Positions 25,891-34,648 are shown, numbered from the stretch's first letter. The stretch is DNA of 50,402 nucleotides from Dyadobacter luteus (GCF_003383615.1 NZ_QNUL01000037.1:1-50402), one strand, 5' to 3'. A program made the numbers and translations. The notes: a model not told the origin generated them from the sequence alone.

Positions 25891-26613
25891 ATGATCGAAA
25901 TTATACCTGCTATCGACATGATCGAAGGGAAATGCGTAAGGCTGACCCAGGGGGATTATGGAAAGAAAACAATATATAATGAAAATCCGCTTGAAGTAGC
26001 ACTGGAATTTGAAGATGCCGGTCTTAAAAGATTACATCTTGTAGATCTTGACGGGGCAAAGGCCAAGAAGGTGATCAACTGGAAAGTGTTGGAAAAAATT
26101 GCTTCAAAAACCAGTTTACATATTGATTTTGGTGGAGGTGTACAGTCGGAAGAAGACATACGTATTGTATTCGATAGTGGAGCAAAGCAGGTAACTGGTG
26201 GAAGTATTGCTGTGAAACAACCGGATTTGTTCAAGGAGTGGTTGTCGGTATATGGAGGAGAAAAGATCATTTTGGGAGCTGATGCCAAGAATGAAAAGGT
26301 TGCTGTGAGTGGTTGGGAAGAAGGAACGCAACTGTGGGTCTATGATTTTGTTGAGCAATACGTGGAGCTGGGGGTAAAATATACGATCAGTACAGACGTG
26401 GCCAAAGACGGACTTTTGCAAGGGCCTTCTTTTGATCTGTATAAAAACTTGCAGGATAAATGTCCGGACCTGAAAATTATCGCAAGTGGCGGAGTAAGTG
26501 GTATGGGTGATGTAGAAAAGCTGGCTGAAATGAATATATATGGCGTGATCATCGGAAAGGCGATTTACGAGAATCGGATCACACTCCAGGATTTAAAGAA
26601 ATTTGTAGCCTGA
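25891..26613 (+). CDS. hisA: ProFAR isomerase (HisA)
   Basis: This 240-residue (beta/alpha)8 barrel converts ProFAR to PRFAR in histidine synthesis. Catalytic Asp8 lies in IIPAIDMIEGKCVRL, the second acid in TISTDVAKDGLLQGP, and phosphate-binding glycines in HIDFGGGVQ and IIASGGVSG. It is full length and follows hisH by 53 bases. Expression should follow the upstream attenuator. Confidence 0.96.
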   Translation: MIEIIPAIDMIEGKCVRLTQGDYGKKTIYNENPLEVALEFEDAGLKRLHLVDLDGAKAKKVINWKVLEKIASKTSLHIDFGGGVQSEEDIRIVFDSGAKQVTGGSIAVKQPDLFKEWLSVYGGEKIILGADAKNEKVAVSGWEEGTQLWVYDFVEQYVELGVKYTISTDVAKDGLLQGPSFDLYKNLQDKCPDLKIIASGGVSGMGDVEKLAEMNIYGVIIGKAIYENRITLQDLKKFVA

Positions 26614-26683
26614 TGCATATCGGCTCTTTATTAGATATACCTGAAAGCTGTTTATCAGCAGTATTGCTAACCTCAGAATAAAA

Positions 26684-27454
26684 ATGCTTACAAAACGCAT
26701 TATCCCTTGTCTGGATGTAAAAGAAGGGCGGACTGTGAAGGGAGTTAATTTTGTCAATCTTCGTGACGCCGGGGACGCTGTTGAACTTGGCGCGATGTAC
26801 GCAGCTCAGGGAGCCGACGAACTGGTATATCTGGATATTACTGCGACAGTAGAGGGGCGCTCTACTTTTATTGATCTGGTAAGAAGGGTTGCTCAAACGA
26901 TCAATATTCCTTTTACAGTGGGCGGCGGGATTTCATCCATTGCAGATGTATCGGCGCTTTTGCACGCAGGTGCTGACAAAGTTTCTATTAACTCGGCCGC
27001 TGTACGTAATCCTGACCTGATCAATGAGCTTTCACTTGAATTTGGTAGTCAGTGTATTGTCGTCGCAATTGATACAAGGTATGTGGAGACTTCCAATGGA
27101 ATGCAGCATATTGTGCATACACACGGAGGACGAAAACCAACCGAAATACAAACGCTGGCCTGGGCAAAGGAAGTGGAAGAACGCGGTGCAGGTGAAATCC
27201 TTTTGACATCTATGGATGCGGACGGGACCAAGAACGGGTTTGCACTGGAACTTACAGCTCAGATTTCGGGAGCAGCAAATATTCCTGTGATTGCTTCAGG
27301 AGGAGCCGGAACAATGGAGCATTTTTACGATGTATTTACAACGGGGAAAGCGGATGCCGGTCTGGCAGCAAGTATTTTCCATTTCAGGGAAATTGATATA
27401 CCTGATTTAAAACAATATCTGGCGGGTAAAAATCTGCCAGTCAGGATTTTGTAG
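26684..27454 (+). CDS. hisF: Imidazole glycerol phosphate synthase, cyclase subunit
   Basis: This 256-residue barrel enzyme uses ammonia from HisH to turn PRFAR into imidazole glycerol phosphate and AICAR. Catalytic Asp11 is in RIIPCLDVKEGRTVKG and the second catalytic Asp in LLTSMDADGTKNGF. Phosphate sites are FTVGGGISS and PVIASGGAG. It ends LPVRIL, close to the family norm. It follows hisA by 70 bases in the same operon. Confidence 0.96.
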   Translation: MLTKRIIPCLDVKEGRTVKGVNFVNLRDAGDAVELGAMYAAQGADELVYLDITATVEGRSTFIDLVRRVAQTINIPFTVGGGISSIADVSALLHAGADKVSINSAAVRNPDLINELSLEFGSQCIVVAIDTRYVETSNGMQHIVHTHGGRKPTEIQTLAWAKEVEERGAGEILLTSMDADGTKNGFALELTAQISGAANIPVIASGGAGTMEHFYDVFTTGKADAGLAASIFHFREIDIPDLKQYLAGKNLPVRIL

Positions 27455-27500
27455 ATTTAAGGCAAAATTTTAGAACCGGGACTTCTTACAAACACAAAAA

Positions 27501-28145
27501 ATGAGCGATTTTAAAACTGAAGATATAATTGACACACCAGATTTTTCTAAATCTGCTGACGGACTCATCCCTGCGATTATCCAGGATGATCATTCGGGTA
27601 AAGTATTAATGCTGGGTTATATGAATGCCGAAGCATTGACAAAAACACAGGAGGAAGGCACTGTCACTTTTTACAGCCGTAGTAAACAACGCCTTTGGAC
27701 AAAAGGGGAAACGTCGAATAACTTCCTGTTTGTGAAGGATATCTTGGTGGATTGCGATAAAGATACGATCCTGATCAAAGCTACTCCGGCAGGACCTACA
27801 TGCCATACCGGAGACGACACTTGCTTTGGGGAAAAAATTGGCCAGGATTCACGAATCGGGGAAGCGGCTTTCCTTAATTATCTGCAAAAGCAGGTGATCC
27901 GTGAAAGGAAGTTAAATCCTTCAGAATCGTCTTATACAAGCAGCCTTTTCAAGAGTGGTATCAATAAAATAGCTCAGAAAGTAGGTGAGGAAGCAATTGA
28001 AGTCGTAATTGAAGCGAAGGATAACGATGACGATCTGTTTAAAAATGAAGTTTCGGACATGCTCTTTCACTTGCTAGTCCTTTTAGAGCAAAAAAACATT
28101 GACTTAGATGATGTAATTAGCGTACTTCGTAGCAGACACTCTTAA
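27501..28145 (+). CDS. hisIE: Bifunctional phosphoribosyl-AMP cyclohydrolase/phosphoribosyl-ATP pyrophosphatase
   Basis: This 214-residue fusion performs two early steps of histidine synthesis. The HisI half (about 1-115) has MLGYMNAEALTKT, FYSRSKQRLWTKGETS and the metal-binding DCDKDTIL with GPTCHTGDDTCF. The HisE half (about 120-214) has INKIAQKVGEEAIEVVIEAK and NEVSDMLFHLLVLLEQK, typical of the all-helical pyrophosphohydrolase. It ends the recognisable his genes; the next gene starts 13 bases later. Confidence 0.96.
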   Translation: MSDFKTEDIIDTPDFSKSADGLIPAIIQDDHSGKVLMLGYMNAEALTKTQEEGTVTFYSRSKQRLWTKGETSNNFLFVKDILVDCDKDTILIKATPAGPTCHTGDDTCFGEKIGQDSRIGEAAFLNYLQKQVIRERKLNPSESSYTSSLFKSGINKIAQKVGEEAIEVVIEAKDNDDDLFKNEVSDMLFHLLVLLEQKNIDLDDVISVLRSRHS

Positions 28146-28158
28146 AACCATAAAGAAT

Positions 28159-28494
28159 ATGAAGTTAATAATACGTCTGCTAATCAGTACATTAGCAATA
28201 CTTGTTGCTGCCAATATTATTCCCGGTGTGCAGGTTGTGGATACAACCACTGCCATTATCCTGGCCATTGTATTGGGTATATTGAATACATTTCTGAAGC
28301 CCGTATTACAGATTCTTGCTCTTCCGATCACAATTCTGACACTTGGGCTGTTCTATTTCGTTATCAACGTATTTATTATCTTTTTTGCTGAATATCTTGT
28401 CCAGGGCTTCTCGGTCGACGGGTTTATTCCTGCTTTGCTTTTTGGTCTGGTAGTTTCAGTTGTATCCGGTATCCTTGGTATGTTTTTAGATTAG
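28159..28494 (+). CDS. Four-helix membrane protein, phage holin family (PF04020-like)
   Basis: This 111-residue protein has four membrane helices. The segment ANIIPGVQVVDTTTAIILAIVLGILNTF is interrupted by short loops, and LKPVLQILALPITILTLGLFYFVIN is the conserved core of the PF04020 (phage holin 4, superfamily IV) family. Despite the name, chromosomal members are widespread in bacteria outside prophages and their role is unknown. It starts 13 bases after hisIE, so it is probably cotranscribed with it, although a functional link to histidine synthesis is not evident. Confidence 0.85.
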   Translation: MKLIIRLLISTLAILVAANIIPGVQVVDTTTAIILAIVLGILNTFLKPVLQILALPITILTLGLFYFVINVFIIFFAEYLVQGFSVDGFIPALLFGLVVSVVSGILGMFLD

Positions 28495-28555
28495 TGTTAA
28501 TCGAAAGTCAGTCGGAGATTGAAGGAAATTACACATGAATTGAAAACTACAGGAC

Positions 28556-28894
28556 ATGATAAGTCAACTCGAAGAAATAAAAGATACGCTCTTCAAGTAT
28601 TTTGAAACCCGAATCGATTTATTTAAAATCGAGATCAGAGATAAAGTAGAGCGTACGGTTGTAACAGCATTGTATGGAGGGGTACTGGTATGTATTGCAC
28701 TTGTTATTCTGATACTGCTTGTAATTTTACTAGGAACATTCCTGAATAAATGGTTGGAAAGCGATTACCTGGGATATGTAATTCTACTTGGTTTTTTTGT
28801 GCTTCAGCTTGTTTTATGGCTTGTTTTTAAAGAAAAACTGATCGGAGCAATCCGCAAATTCATAGTGAAGTTTGTGAGCGCCAGACAGGATTAA
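28556..28894 (+). CDS. Holin-X-like membrane protein (PF07332-like)
   Basis: This 112-residue protein begins with an amphipathic, charged helix (about 1-35) followed by two strong membrane helices (about 37-65 and 72-93) and a basic tail. The layout matches the actinobacterial holin-X family, common in Bacteroidetes beside small envelope-stress proteins. No lysis function is implied. It lies 61 bases after the first holin-like gene. Confidence 0.78.
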   Translation: MISQLEEIKDTLFKYFETRIDLFKIEIRDKVERTVVTALYGGVLVCIALVILILLVILLGTFLNKWLESDYLGYVILLGFFVLQLVLWLVFKEKLIGAIRKFIVKFVSARQD

Positions 28895-28938
28895 TGCTTT
28901 GGAAGTGCCATTTTTTAAATAAATTTCCCGTAAATTGT

Positions 28939-28946
28939 TATTTTTG
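28939..28946 (+). promoter_or_regulatory. Promoter -7 box before the 139-residue membrane protein gene
   Basis: TATTTTTG fits TAnnTTTG and lies 44 bases upstream of the next ATG. An AGGAG ribosome binding site is present seven bases before that ATG (ACAGGAGTAAAAATG), which is unusual in this window. Confidence 0.5.
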
Positions 28947-28990
28947 GGGCCTATAAGGTTCGCTACGGGCACACTTAAACAGGAGTAAAA

Positions 28991-29410
28991 ATGAGTCAAT
29001 TGCCAGATTCGTCGATAAAACTGTCAAGACCCTTTTCGTCTGATACAGATGAAGAATTGCAGGTGCTGATGCATGACGCGAGTGTTTATCGCGAAAAGCT
29101 GGAAGGCCAATGGGATGACCTGAAAACGGATGCCAAAGAATACGGAAAACAGGCATTGATTATAGGTGGGGTTGTTACTACCACTTTTTTGGTGCTGAAT
29201 GCTTTACTGCCCGATACAGGTAAGAAAAAGAAAGTCGTTAAGCTAGCCGAACCGGAACCGGAGGTTAAAAAGATAAAGTATAAAAGTCAAAATACGGTGG
29301 TGAGTGCCGTTCAAAGCTTAGCCTGGACACTGGCAATGGGATGGGCGCGAAATAAGCTTAAGAATTATATTGCAGATGACCGTAAATCGAATGAAAGCAG
29401 CGAATCATAA
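28991..29410 (+). CDS. Small membrane-associated protein of unknown function
   Basis: This 139-residue protein has an acidic, helical N-terminal part (SDTDEELQVLMHDASVYREKLEGQWDD) and one membrane helix at about 55-75 (ALIIGGVVTTTFLVLNALL). A Lys/Glu/Pro-rich linker follows, then a second weakly hydrophobic amphipathic segment at about 105-130. It resembles small helical proteins found next to holin-X genes and YtxH-like proteins in Bacteroidetes, but I cannot name a family. It has its own promoter box and overlaps the next gene by 20 bases. Confidence 0.75.
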   Translation: MSQLPDSSIKLSRPFSSDTDEELQVLMHDASVYREKLEGQWDDLKTDAKEYGKQALIIGGVVTTTFLVLNALLPDTGKKKKVVKLAEPEPEVKKIKYKSQNTVVSAVQSLAWTLAMGWARNKLKNYIADDRKSNESSES

Positions 29411-30164
29411 AATTGCAGAACTTCTTTCAGTAAGAAGTGTTGACAAAATAAAGTCATTTGCTGTACTTATTGATCCTGATAAAGTTAATTTCGACACATT
29501 TCCCGCATTTCTGAAATCTGCGGAGCAACATGGTGTAGACTTTTTTTTCGTAGGCGGAAGCCTCATTACTGATTATTCGATCAGGGAACTTGTTGCAGCC
29601 ATCCACGATCATACCAATATTCCTGCTATTCTGTTTCCGGGAAGCAGCCTTCATATTGATTCCTCAGCAGATGCCATCCTGTTTTTATCACTGATTTCGG
29701 GAAGAAATCCTGATTTTTTGATCGGCCAGCAGGTTGTTGCAGCTCCATTATTAAGACAAAGCGGAATAGAAATATTACCTACAGGTTATATGCTGATAGA
29801 AAGTGGGCGTATGACCACGGTTTCATATATCAGTAATACTACACCTATTCCACGTAATAAGCCGGGAATTGCCGCATGTACTGCACTTGCCGGTGAAATG
29901 CTTGGATTGCGTAACATATTTCTGGATGCTGGTAGCGGGGCGGAATATCCTGTCCCTGGTCCTGTAATTGCCGCTGTGCGGCAGACGGTTACTACGCCTA
30001 TCATCGTTGGTGGAGGTATCGATTCCTACGAAAAAGCTTTTGCCGCACTGGAAGCGGGAGCAGATGTGGTGGTGGTAGGTAATGGAATAGAACAAAATCC
30101 CGAACTTCTTCCGGAAATTGCTGCGAGCGTAAAGACTTTCAATAGTCAATTGTTGAAAGCTTAG
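29391..30164 (+). CDS. Geranylgeranylglyceryl phosphate synthase (PcrB/GGGPS family)
   Basis: The protein has 257 residues from the ATG at 29391 (MKAANHKIAELL). This (beta/alpha)8 prenyltransferase joins a polyprenyl diphosphate to glycerol-1-phosphate, the first ether bond of archaeal-type lipids. Motifs: AVLIDPDKVNF near the N-terminus, FFVGGSLITDY, FPGSSLHID, LPTGYMLIESGRMT, and the phosphate sites YLDAGSG-like (FLDAGSGA) and IIVGGGIDS. Bacteroidetes carry the group II type of this enzyme. No partner gene for G1P formation is in the window. The start overlaps the preceding gene by 20 bases, which suggests translational coupling. Confidence 0.92.
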   Translation: MKAANHKIAELLSVRSVDKIKSFAVLIDPDKVNFDTFPAFLKSAEQHGVDFFFVGGSLITDYSIRELVAAIHDHTNIPAILFPGSSLHIDSSADAILFLSLISGRNPDFLIGQQVVAAPLLRQSGIEILPTGYMLIESGRMTTVSYISNTTPIPRNKPGIAACTALAGEMLGLRNIFLDAGSGAEYPVPGPVIAAVRQTVTTPIIVGGGIDSYEKAFAALEAGADVVVVGNGIEQNPELLPEIAASVKTFNSQLLKA

Positions 30165-30265
30165 GAGAGATATAGAAGAATATATTGTACTTATTAAAGG
30201 GTTTGAGGTAATTTCTAAGGAAATTTTAAGTTCTTAGAAAAATACAATCCAAAAAGTTGGGATTA

Positions 30266-30299
30266 TTGATATCTATCATATTACCTTTGCATCGAACCT
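30266..30299 (+). promoter_or_regulatory. Promoter of the small lipoprotein gene
   Basis: A -33-type TTG (30266-30268) and a -7 box TACCTTTG (30292-30299) are spaced 26 bases start to start, the best complete Bacteroidetes promoter in the window. The gene starts 17 bases after the box. Confidence 0.7.
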
Positions 30300-30315
30300 T
30301 AATTACACCCAAGAA

Positions 30316-30498
30316 ATGAAAAAAATATTTGCTCTTGCGTTTGTTGCCGGGATGGTAGCTTTCGCTTCTTGCACAAGCAAGCCAGCTGAAGAATCTGCTG
30401 ATACTACTGCTGTAACTGTTGAAACTCCAGTTGATACAATCGCTGTTGATACTGTTGCTGCTGATACTGCTGCAGTTGATACTGCTGCTGTGAAGTAA
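30316..30498 (+). CDS. Small Asp/Thr/Ala-rich lipoprotein
   Basis: This 60-residue precursor has a lipoprotein signal with lipobox FASC (Cys19), giving a mature lipopeptide of about 42 residues. The mature part is a degenerate repeat of D-T-x-A-V (VDTIAVDTVAADTAAVDTAAVK), acidic except for its last Lys and likely disordered. I know no family for it; such short Thr/Asp-rich lipoproteins may coat the outer membrane or be glycosylated. It has its own strong promoter and terminator, so it is an independent, probably well expressed transcript. Confidence 0.8.
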   Translation: MKKIFALAFVAGMVAFASCTSKPAEESADTTAVTVETPVDTIAVDTVAADTAAVDTAAVK

Positions 30499-30524
30499 TT
30501 CACCAGAGACTTGTAAAAGTTTTG

Positions 30525-30550
30525 AAAAGCCCTATGAAAATAGGGCTTTT
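30525..30550 (+). terminator. Intrinsic terminator of the small lipoprotein gene
   Basis: A 10-bp stem AAAAGCCCTA/TAGGGCTTTT with a 6-base loop ends in a T run. It lies 26 bases after the lipoprotein stop and just before the SprT-like gene. Confidence 0.85.
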
Positions 30551-30566
30551 CTGTTTTTATTTAAAA

Positions 30567-31184
30567 ATGAAACATAGCGTAACTTTTGAATCTTATGTTC
30601 CCAAGGCCTCCGTTGCCTGGTGTCAACATCTGTTTGAAAACAGCGACTTTGATTTTTTTCTTGCTCGTCCACGTAGAACAAGACTTGGAGATTTTACTAT
30701 AAAAAGAGGATTCAGGCCACGTATTACAGTCAATGTAAATCTGAACGCCTACAATTTCCTGATTACTTATCTCCACGAGGTTGCACACTACATTGTGTAT
30801 AAAAAATATAAAAGTACTTCCCGCAACAGAATTGCACCTCACGGGGTCGAATGGAAGAGGGAGTTCAGAGCACTTCTCTTGCCGGTAATGAATGAGGGTA
30901 TTTTTCCGTCTGATGTATTGGTTCCTTTGTTAAAATATGCAGTAAGTCCCAAAGCCTCTACCGGTGCAGATCAGGATTTGTATAATGCATTAAAAAAACA
31001 TGACGACCCATCCATTACTTTAAATAAAACGGCACTGATTCACCTCGCCGATGGCGCCGACTTCGTTTTTCAAAATAGATTGTTCATCAAAGGAGAGGTG
31101 CGCCGTACGCGTGTACTCTGCATTGATAAAGTTTCCCAAAGACGTTATACAATTCCTGCCCATGCGCTGGTTGAAGCATGCTGA
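30567..31184 (+). CDS. SprT-like zinc metalloprotease-domain protein
   Basis: The protein has 205 residues from the ATG at 30567 (MKHSVTFESYVP); the frame extends 15 codons upstream into the terminator. The zinc motif HEVAH (His70, Glu71, His74) lies in LITYLHEVAHYIVYKKY, and a probable third ligand His92 lies in APHGVEWK. This matches SprT-domain proteins, whose eukaryotic relative Spartan cleaves DNA-protein crosslinks; the bacterial role is unclear. Its last 23 bases overlap the porU start, so porU is probably translationally coupled to it. Confidence 0.85.
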   Translation: MKHSVTFESYVPKASVAWCQHLFENSDFDFFLARPRRTRLGDFTIKRGFRPRITVNVNLNAYNFLITYLHEVAHYIVYKKYKSTSRNRIAPHGVEWKREFRALLLPVMNEGIFPSDVLVPLLKYAVSPKASTGADQDLYNALKKHDDPSITLNKTALIHLADGADFVFQNRLFIKGEVRRTRVLCIDKVSQRRYTIPAHALVEAC

Positions 31185-34100
31185 CATAGTAAGAATTCTT
31201 TCGTTATGGTGTATTTTGGCTCATGTCGTTTTCATGACGAAAGCCTATGCCCAACCGACAGCACTTTTTCCATCAGGACAGGTATTTAAAATCGGTATTA
31301 CCCAAACTGGTGTCCACAAAATCGATCAGGGTTTCCTGAGAAAAATGGGCGTGGATTTGACCGGGATAAATCCTGACCAAATCCGGCTGTTTGGCAATGG
31401 TGGCTCCATGCTTCCTCAAAAGAACTCAGAATATCGTCCCAATGGACCGCTGGAAAACGCAATATGGATTCAGGGAGGAGAGGATGGAAGGTTCGATGCA
31501 GGAGATGGAATTTTCTTTTATGCTGAAGGGCCACATGTCATTACACAGGATACTGCTGCACGCCGACTTCGTCATCAGATCAATTATTATTCGGATACTA
31601 CTTTCTATTACTTATCAATAGGTGCAGAAAATGGGTTGCGGGTCAAAAACTCACCGCTTATTGTTGCCGGAAAGACCGGAAGTATTGTGTCCGGTTTCTC
31701 TGACTATTGGTTTCATGAAAGTGAACTTGTAAATCTCCTGAAATCCGGACGGGAATGGTGGGGAGAGTATATTTCAGGTTCGGCTCCATTTTCAGTACAG
31801 ACTTCGTTACCAGGTGTAATACCTGGTTCTGATATGTATTTTTCAGGTTCGGCGCTCGGTGCTGCACAAGTTGCCACCAAATTTTTATGGCAGGTCAACG
31901 GGCAACTACTTGGAGAAAGTCAGGTGAGAGCTGTGGGCGCTGGTACGTACGATATTAAAGGGCAGCGAAGCGATGCGGGTTATAAGGCTACAGCAGCTGT
32001 GAATAGCTCAACCGTTACTTTGGGCGTAAGCTACGATAGAAACGGACAGTCCTCTGCACTGGGATATCTCAATTATCTGGCCATACAAACACAACGGGAA
32101 CTTGCAGGATATACACAACAACAGGTGTATCACTTCTTCCCTGATGCGCAGGATACGGTTACTTATCAATTCAAAAATATTCCAGCTGACTTTTTAGTGT
32201 GGGATATTACAAATAAGCTGGAACCTGCTTTACTTCCGCTAACCAACGCAGAGGTTTCGGTTTCAAAAGGTAGGACTTACAGAAGATTAACTGGTTTTAG
32301 TCCGGCGCAGGCTTATGTTCCCGACTCCTGGCAAAATGTACCGCCGCAGGTTCTTGCTCAGTCTGCAGCTCCGGATTTACTGATTGTTACCGGAGAAGCC
32401 TGGAAAAAACAGGCGCTGCAATTGGCATCTTTCCGTGAAGAAAATAATGGGCTGGCCACACTTGTAGTTACACTTCAGGAGATTTACAACGAATATTCGT
32501 CAGGCAAACCGGATGTGTCTGCTATCCGCGATTTTGCCAAAAAACTTTACGACAAAGAGAAAGGTAAGCTCAAATACCTGCTTCTGTTCGGAGATGCATC
32601 TTACGATTATCGTAATATACTGAAAAGCCAGTCTGCATCTACCCAGCAAAATCTGATTCCCGTATATGAAAGCAGAGAATCCTTAGATCCGGTATATACC
32701 TATTCTTCCGATGATTATTTTGGTTTTATGGAAGCCAATGAAGGTGAATGGATTGAAAGCGGTGCAGGTAACCATAGTTTGGATATAGGTGTGGGCCGGT
32801 TGCCGGTTAAGTCAGTTTCAGAAGCACAAACCGTGGTTGACAAACTGATCAGGTATGGTTCGGATACATATGGAAAAGGTTTGTGGAGGAATAAAATCGC
32901 ATTTGTGGCGGATGATGGTGATGGGAATATACATCAACGGGATGCAGACTCACTTGCAAGCATGTCATCAGGTTCGTTTTTTACTTCGAGAATATTCCTG
33001 GATGCTTATCCTCAATCGGTAAGCGAATTGGGACAGCGGGTGCCAGCTGTAAATGAGCAAATACGTAGAAACATTAATGAAGGTGTACTTGTACTAAATT
33101 ATACAGGTCATGGCGGTACCAGTGGCTGGGCTGAGGAGCAGGTACTCACAATTGGTGATATGCAGTCGGTACGGGGTATGGACAATTTACCTTTACTCTT
33201 AACAGCAACCTGTGATTTTGGCCGGTACGATGATCCTTCCGTGGTGTCCGGAGCCGAATTAATGGTGCTCAGTCCACGGGGAGGCGCAATTGGTGCAATC
33301 AGTACAACCCGACCGGTATACTCCAGCACAAATTTCAGGATCAATAAATCATTTTATGATGCGCTGAACGCATCCGTCCCGTCAACAAAAATTGGTTCGA
33401 TATTCAGGGGTACAAAAAATAATGGTCTATTCGAAGTCCTAAACAGGAATTTTACACTTCTGGGCGATCCCTCAATGCAACTGGCGGTAGCAAAAAAGAA
33501 AATCCGGTTTAAAACTGCACCGGATACATTGCGTGCATTGGACAAGGTGAGTTTAGAAATGGAAGTTTTTGATGTAGAAACAAAGCAAACAGATAGTAAC
33601 TTCAATGGCGTCGCACGGGTTGTGATTTATGACAAGGAAATCACTTTCAGAACATTGGGTAATCAGGATGATCCTGAAAACTACAGTGAATTCAGAAGTA
33701 AGCTTTTTGAAGGAGATGTTACCGTTCGTAACGGAAGATTAACCTGTGCATTCAATATGCCAAAAGATATGGACTACCGTATTGGTTTAGGAAAAGTGAA
33801 TGTATATGCTTCTCAGCATGACGGCCTTTCTGATGCGGGAAGTCAGCTAAGCATTGTCACTGGCGGAAGTGCGGCTATGAATATTGATCAGACTCCACCT
33901 AAGATTGAAGCATGGCTTAATGACGAAATGTTCAGATCTGGTGACGTAGTGGGTAGTTCTTCCGTATTAAAAGTAAAATTAAGTGATGAAAGCGGAATAA
34001 ATGTATCCAGAGCAGGAATAGGACATGATATTACACTTACTGTCAATGATACATTGGTGCTGACATTAAATGATTATTACGTAGCCGATCTTGACAGTTA

Positions 34101-34542
34101 CCAATCAGGAAGTATTACTTACCCATTTGAAAATCTTGCACCAGGTTCGTATCAGATAAAGATAAAAGTATGGGACATATATACTAACTCATCGGAAATA
34201 GCGTTCGGTTTTCAGGTGCGAGCTTCTGATGGCATCAAATTGCAGGAGCTAAAGGTTTTTCCTAATCCATTTCAAAAGGATTTATCTTTTGAACTTTCGC
34301 ATAACAGACCTGATGAAGATATTGAAATTTTTTTCAGGTTATTTACGCAGAACGGGCAGAAATTGGGAGAACTTAATTGGCGATATTATTCAGGAGAACA
34401 GCGTATCCTTCAGTCACTGATGAATACGAGCCTGGATGGTTTTTTACAAAAATTGACAGCATATATGTATTCAATTGAAGTCAGATCACTGAAAGACAAC
34501 TCGGTGGATAAACGGGGCGGCAGGATCTTCCGTTCTCCATAG
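31162..34542 (+). CDS. porU: Type IX secretion system sortase PorU
   Basis: The protein has 1126 residues from the ATG at 31162 (MRWLKHADIVRIL, signal peptide ending AYAQ); the frame opens 37 codons earlier inside the SprT-like gene. It is a gingipain-type (C25) cysteine peptidase with the catalytic dyad His650 (NYTGHGGTSGW) and Cys684 (LTATCDFGRYDD). A C-terminal domain (about 1035-1126, LKVFPNPFQKDLSFEL) resembles T9SS sorting domains. PorU removes the sorting domain of secreted cargo at the cell surface and links cargo to anionic lipopolysaccharide. porV, its membrane anchor, is 106 bases downstream. Confidence 0.93.
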   Translation: MRWLKHADIVRILSLWCILAHVVFMTKAYAQPTALFPSGQVFKIGITQTGVHKIDQGFLRKMGVDLTGINPDQIRLFGNGGSMLPQKNSEYRPNGPLENAIWIQGGEDGRFDAGDGIFFYAEGPHVITQDTAARRLRHQINYYSDTTFYYLSIGAENGLRVKNSPLIVAGKTGSIVSGFSDYWFHESELVNLLKSGREWWGEYISGSAPFSVQTSLPGVIPGSDMYFSGSALGAAQVATKFLWQVNGQLLGESQVRAVGAGTYDIKGQRSDAGYKATAAVNSSTVTLGVSYDRNGQSSALGYLNYLAIQTQRELAGYTQQQVYHFFPDAQDTVTYQFKNIPADFLVWDITNKLEPALLPLTNAEVSVSKGRTYRRLTGFSPAQAYVPDSWQNVPPQVLAQSAAPDLLIVTGEAWKKQALQLASFREENNGLATLVVTLQEIYNEYSSGKPDVSAIRDFAKKLYDKEKGKLKYLLLFGDASYDYRNILKSQSASTQQNLIPVYESRESLDPVYTYSSDDYFGFMEANEGEWIESGAGNHSLDIGVGRLPVKSVSEAQTVVDKLIRYGSDTYGKGLWRNKIAFVADDGDGNIHQRDADSLASMSSGSFFTSRIFLDAYPQSVSELGQRVPAVNEQIRRNINEGVLVLNYTGHGGTSGWAEEQVLTIGDMQSVRGMDNLPLLLTATCDFGRYDDPSVVSGAELMVLSPRGGAIGAISTTRPVYSSTNFRINKSFYDALNASVPSTKIGSIFRGTKNNGLFEVLNRNFTLLGDPSMQLAVAKKKIRFKTAPDTLRALDKVSLEMEVFDVETKQTDSNFNGVARVVIYDKEITFRTLGNQDDPENYSEFRSKLFEGDVTVRNGRLTCAFNMPKDMDYRIGLGKVNVYASQHDGLSDAGSQLSIVTGGSAAMNIDQTPPKIEAWLNDEMFRSGDVVGSSSVLKVKLSDESGINVSRAGIGHDITLTVNDTLVLTLNDYYVADLDSYQSGSITYPFENLAPGSYQIKIKVWDIYTNSSEIAFGFQVRASDGIKLQELKVFPNPFQKDLSFELSHNRPDEDIEIFFRLFTQNGQKLGELNWRYYSGEQRILQSLMNTSLDGFLQKLTAYMYSIEVRSLKDNSVDKRGGRIFRSP

Positions 34543-34589
34543 ATTTAATAAAACTTATTATTTATTTTACGATTAATTATCTTTCATTG

Positions 34590-34597
34590 TACTTTTG
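34590..34597 (+). promoter_or_regulatory. Promoter -7 box of porV
   Basis: TACTTTTG fits TAnnTTTG and lies 51 bases before the porV ATG, in the porU-porV gap. porV can therefore be transcribed on its own at a higher level than porU. Confidence 0.55.
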
Positions 34598-34648
34598 ACC
34601 CTATAAAGAAGCTGACACAAGGCACTTCCTATCGCAAATCCAATTTCT

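Noticed and set aside
28159..28894. Prophage or lysis cassette suggested by two holin-family genes
   Set aside because: No endolysin, structural, integrase or repressor gene is near; these families are widespread on chromosomes outside phages.
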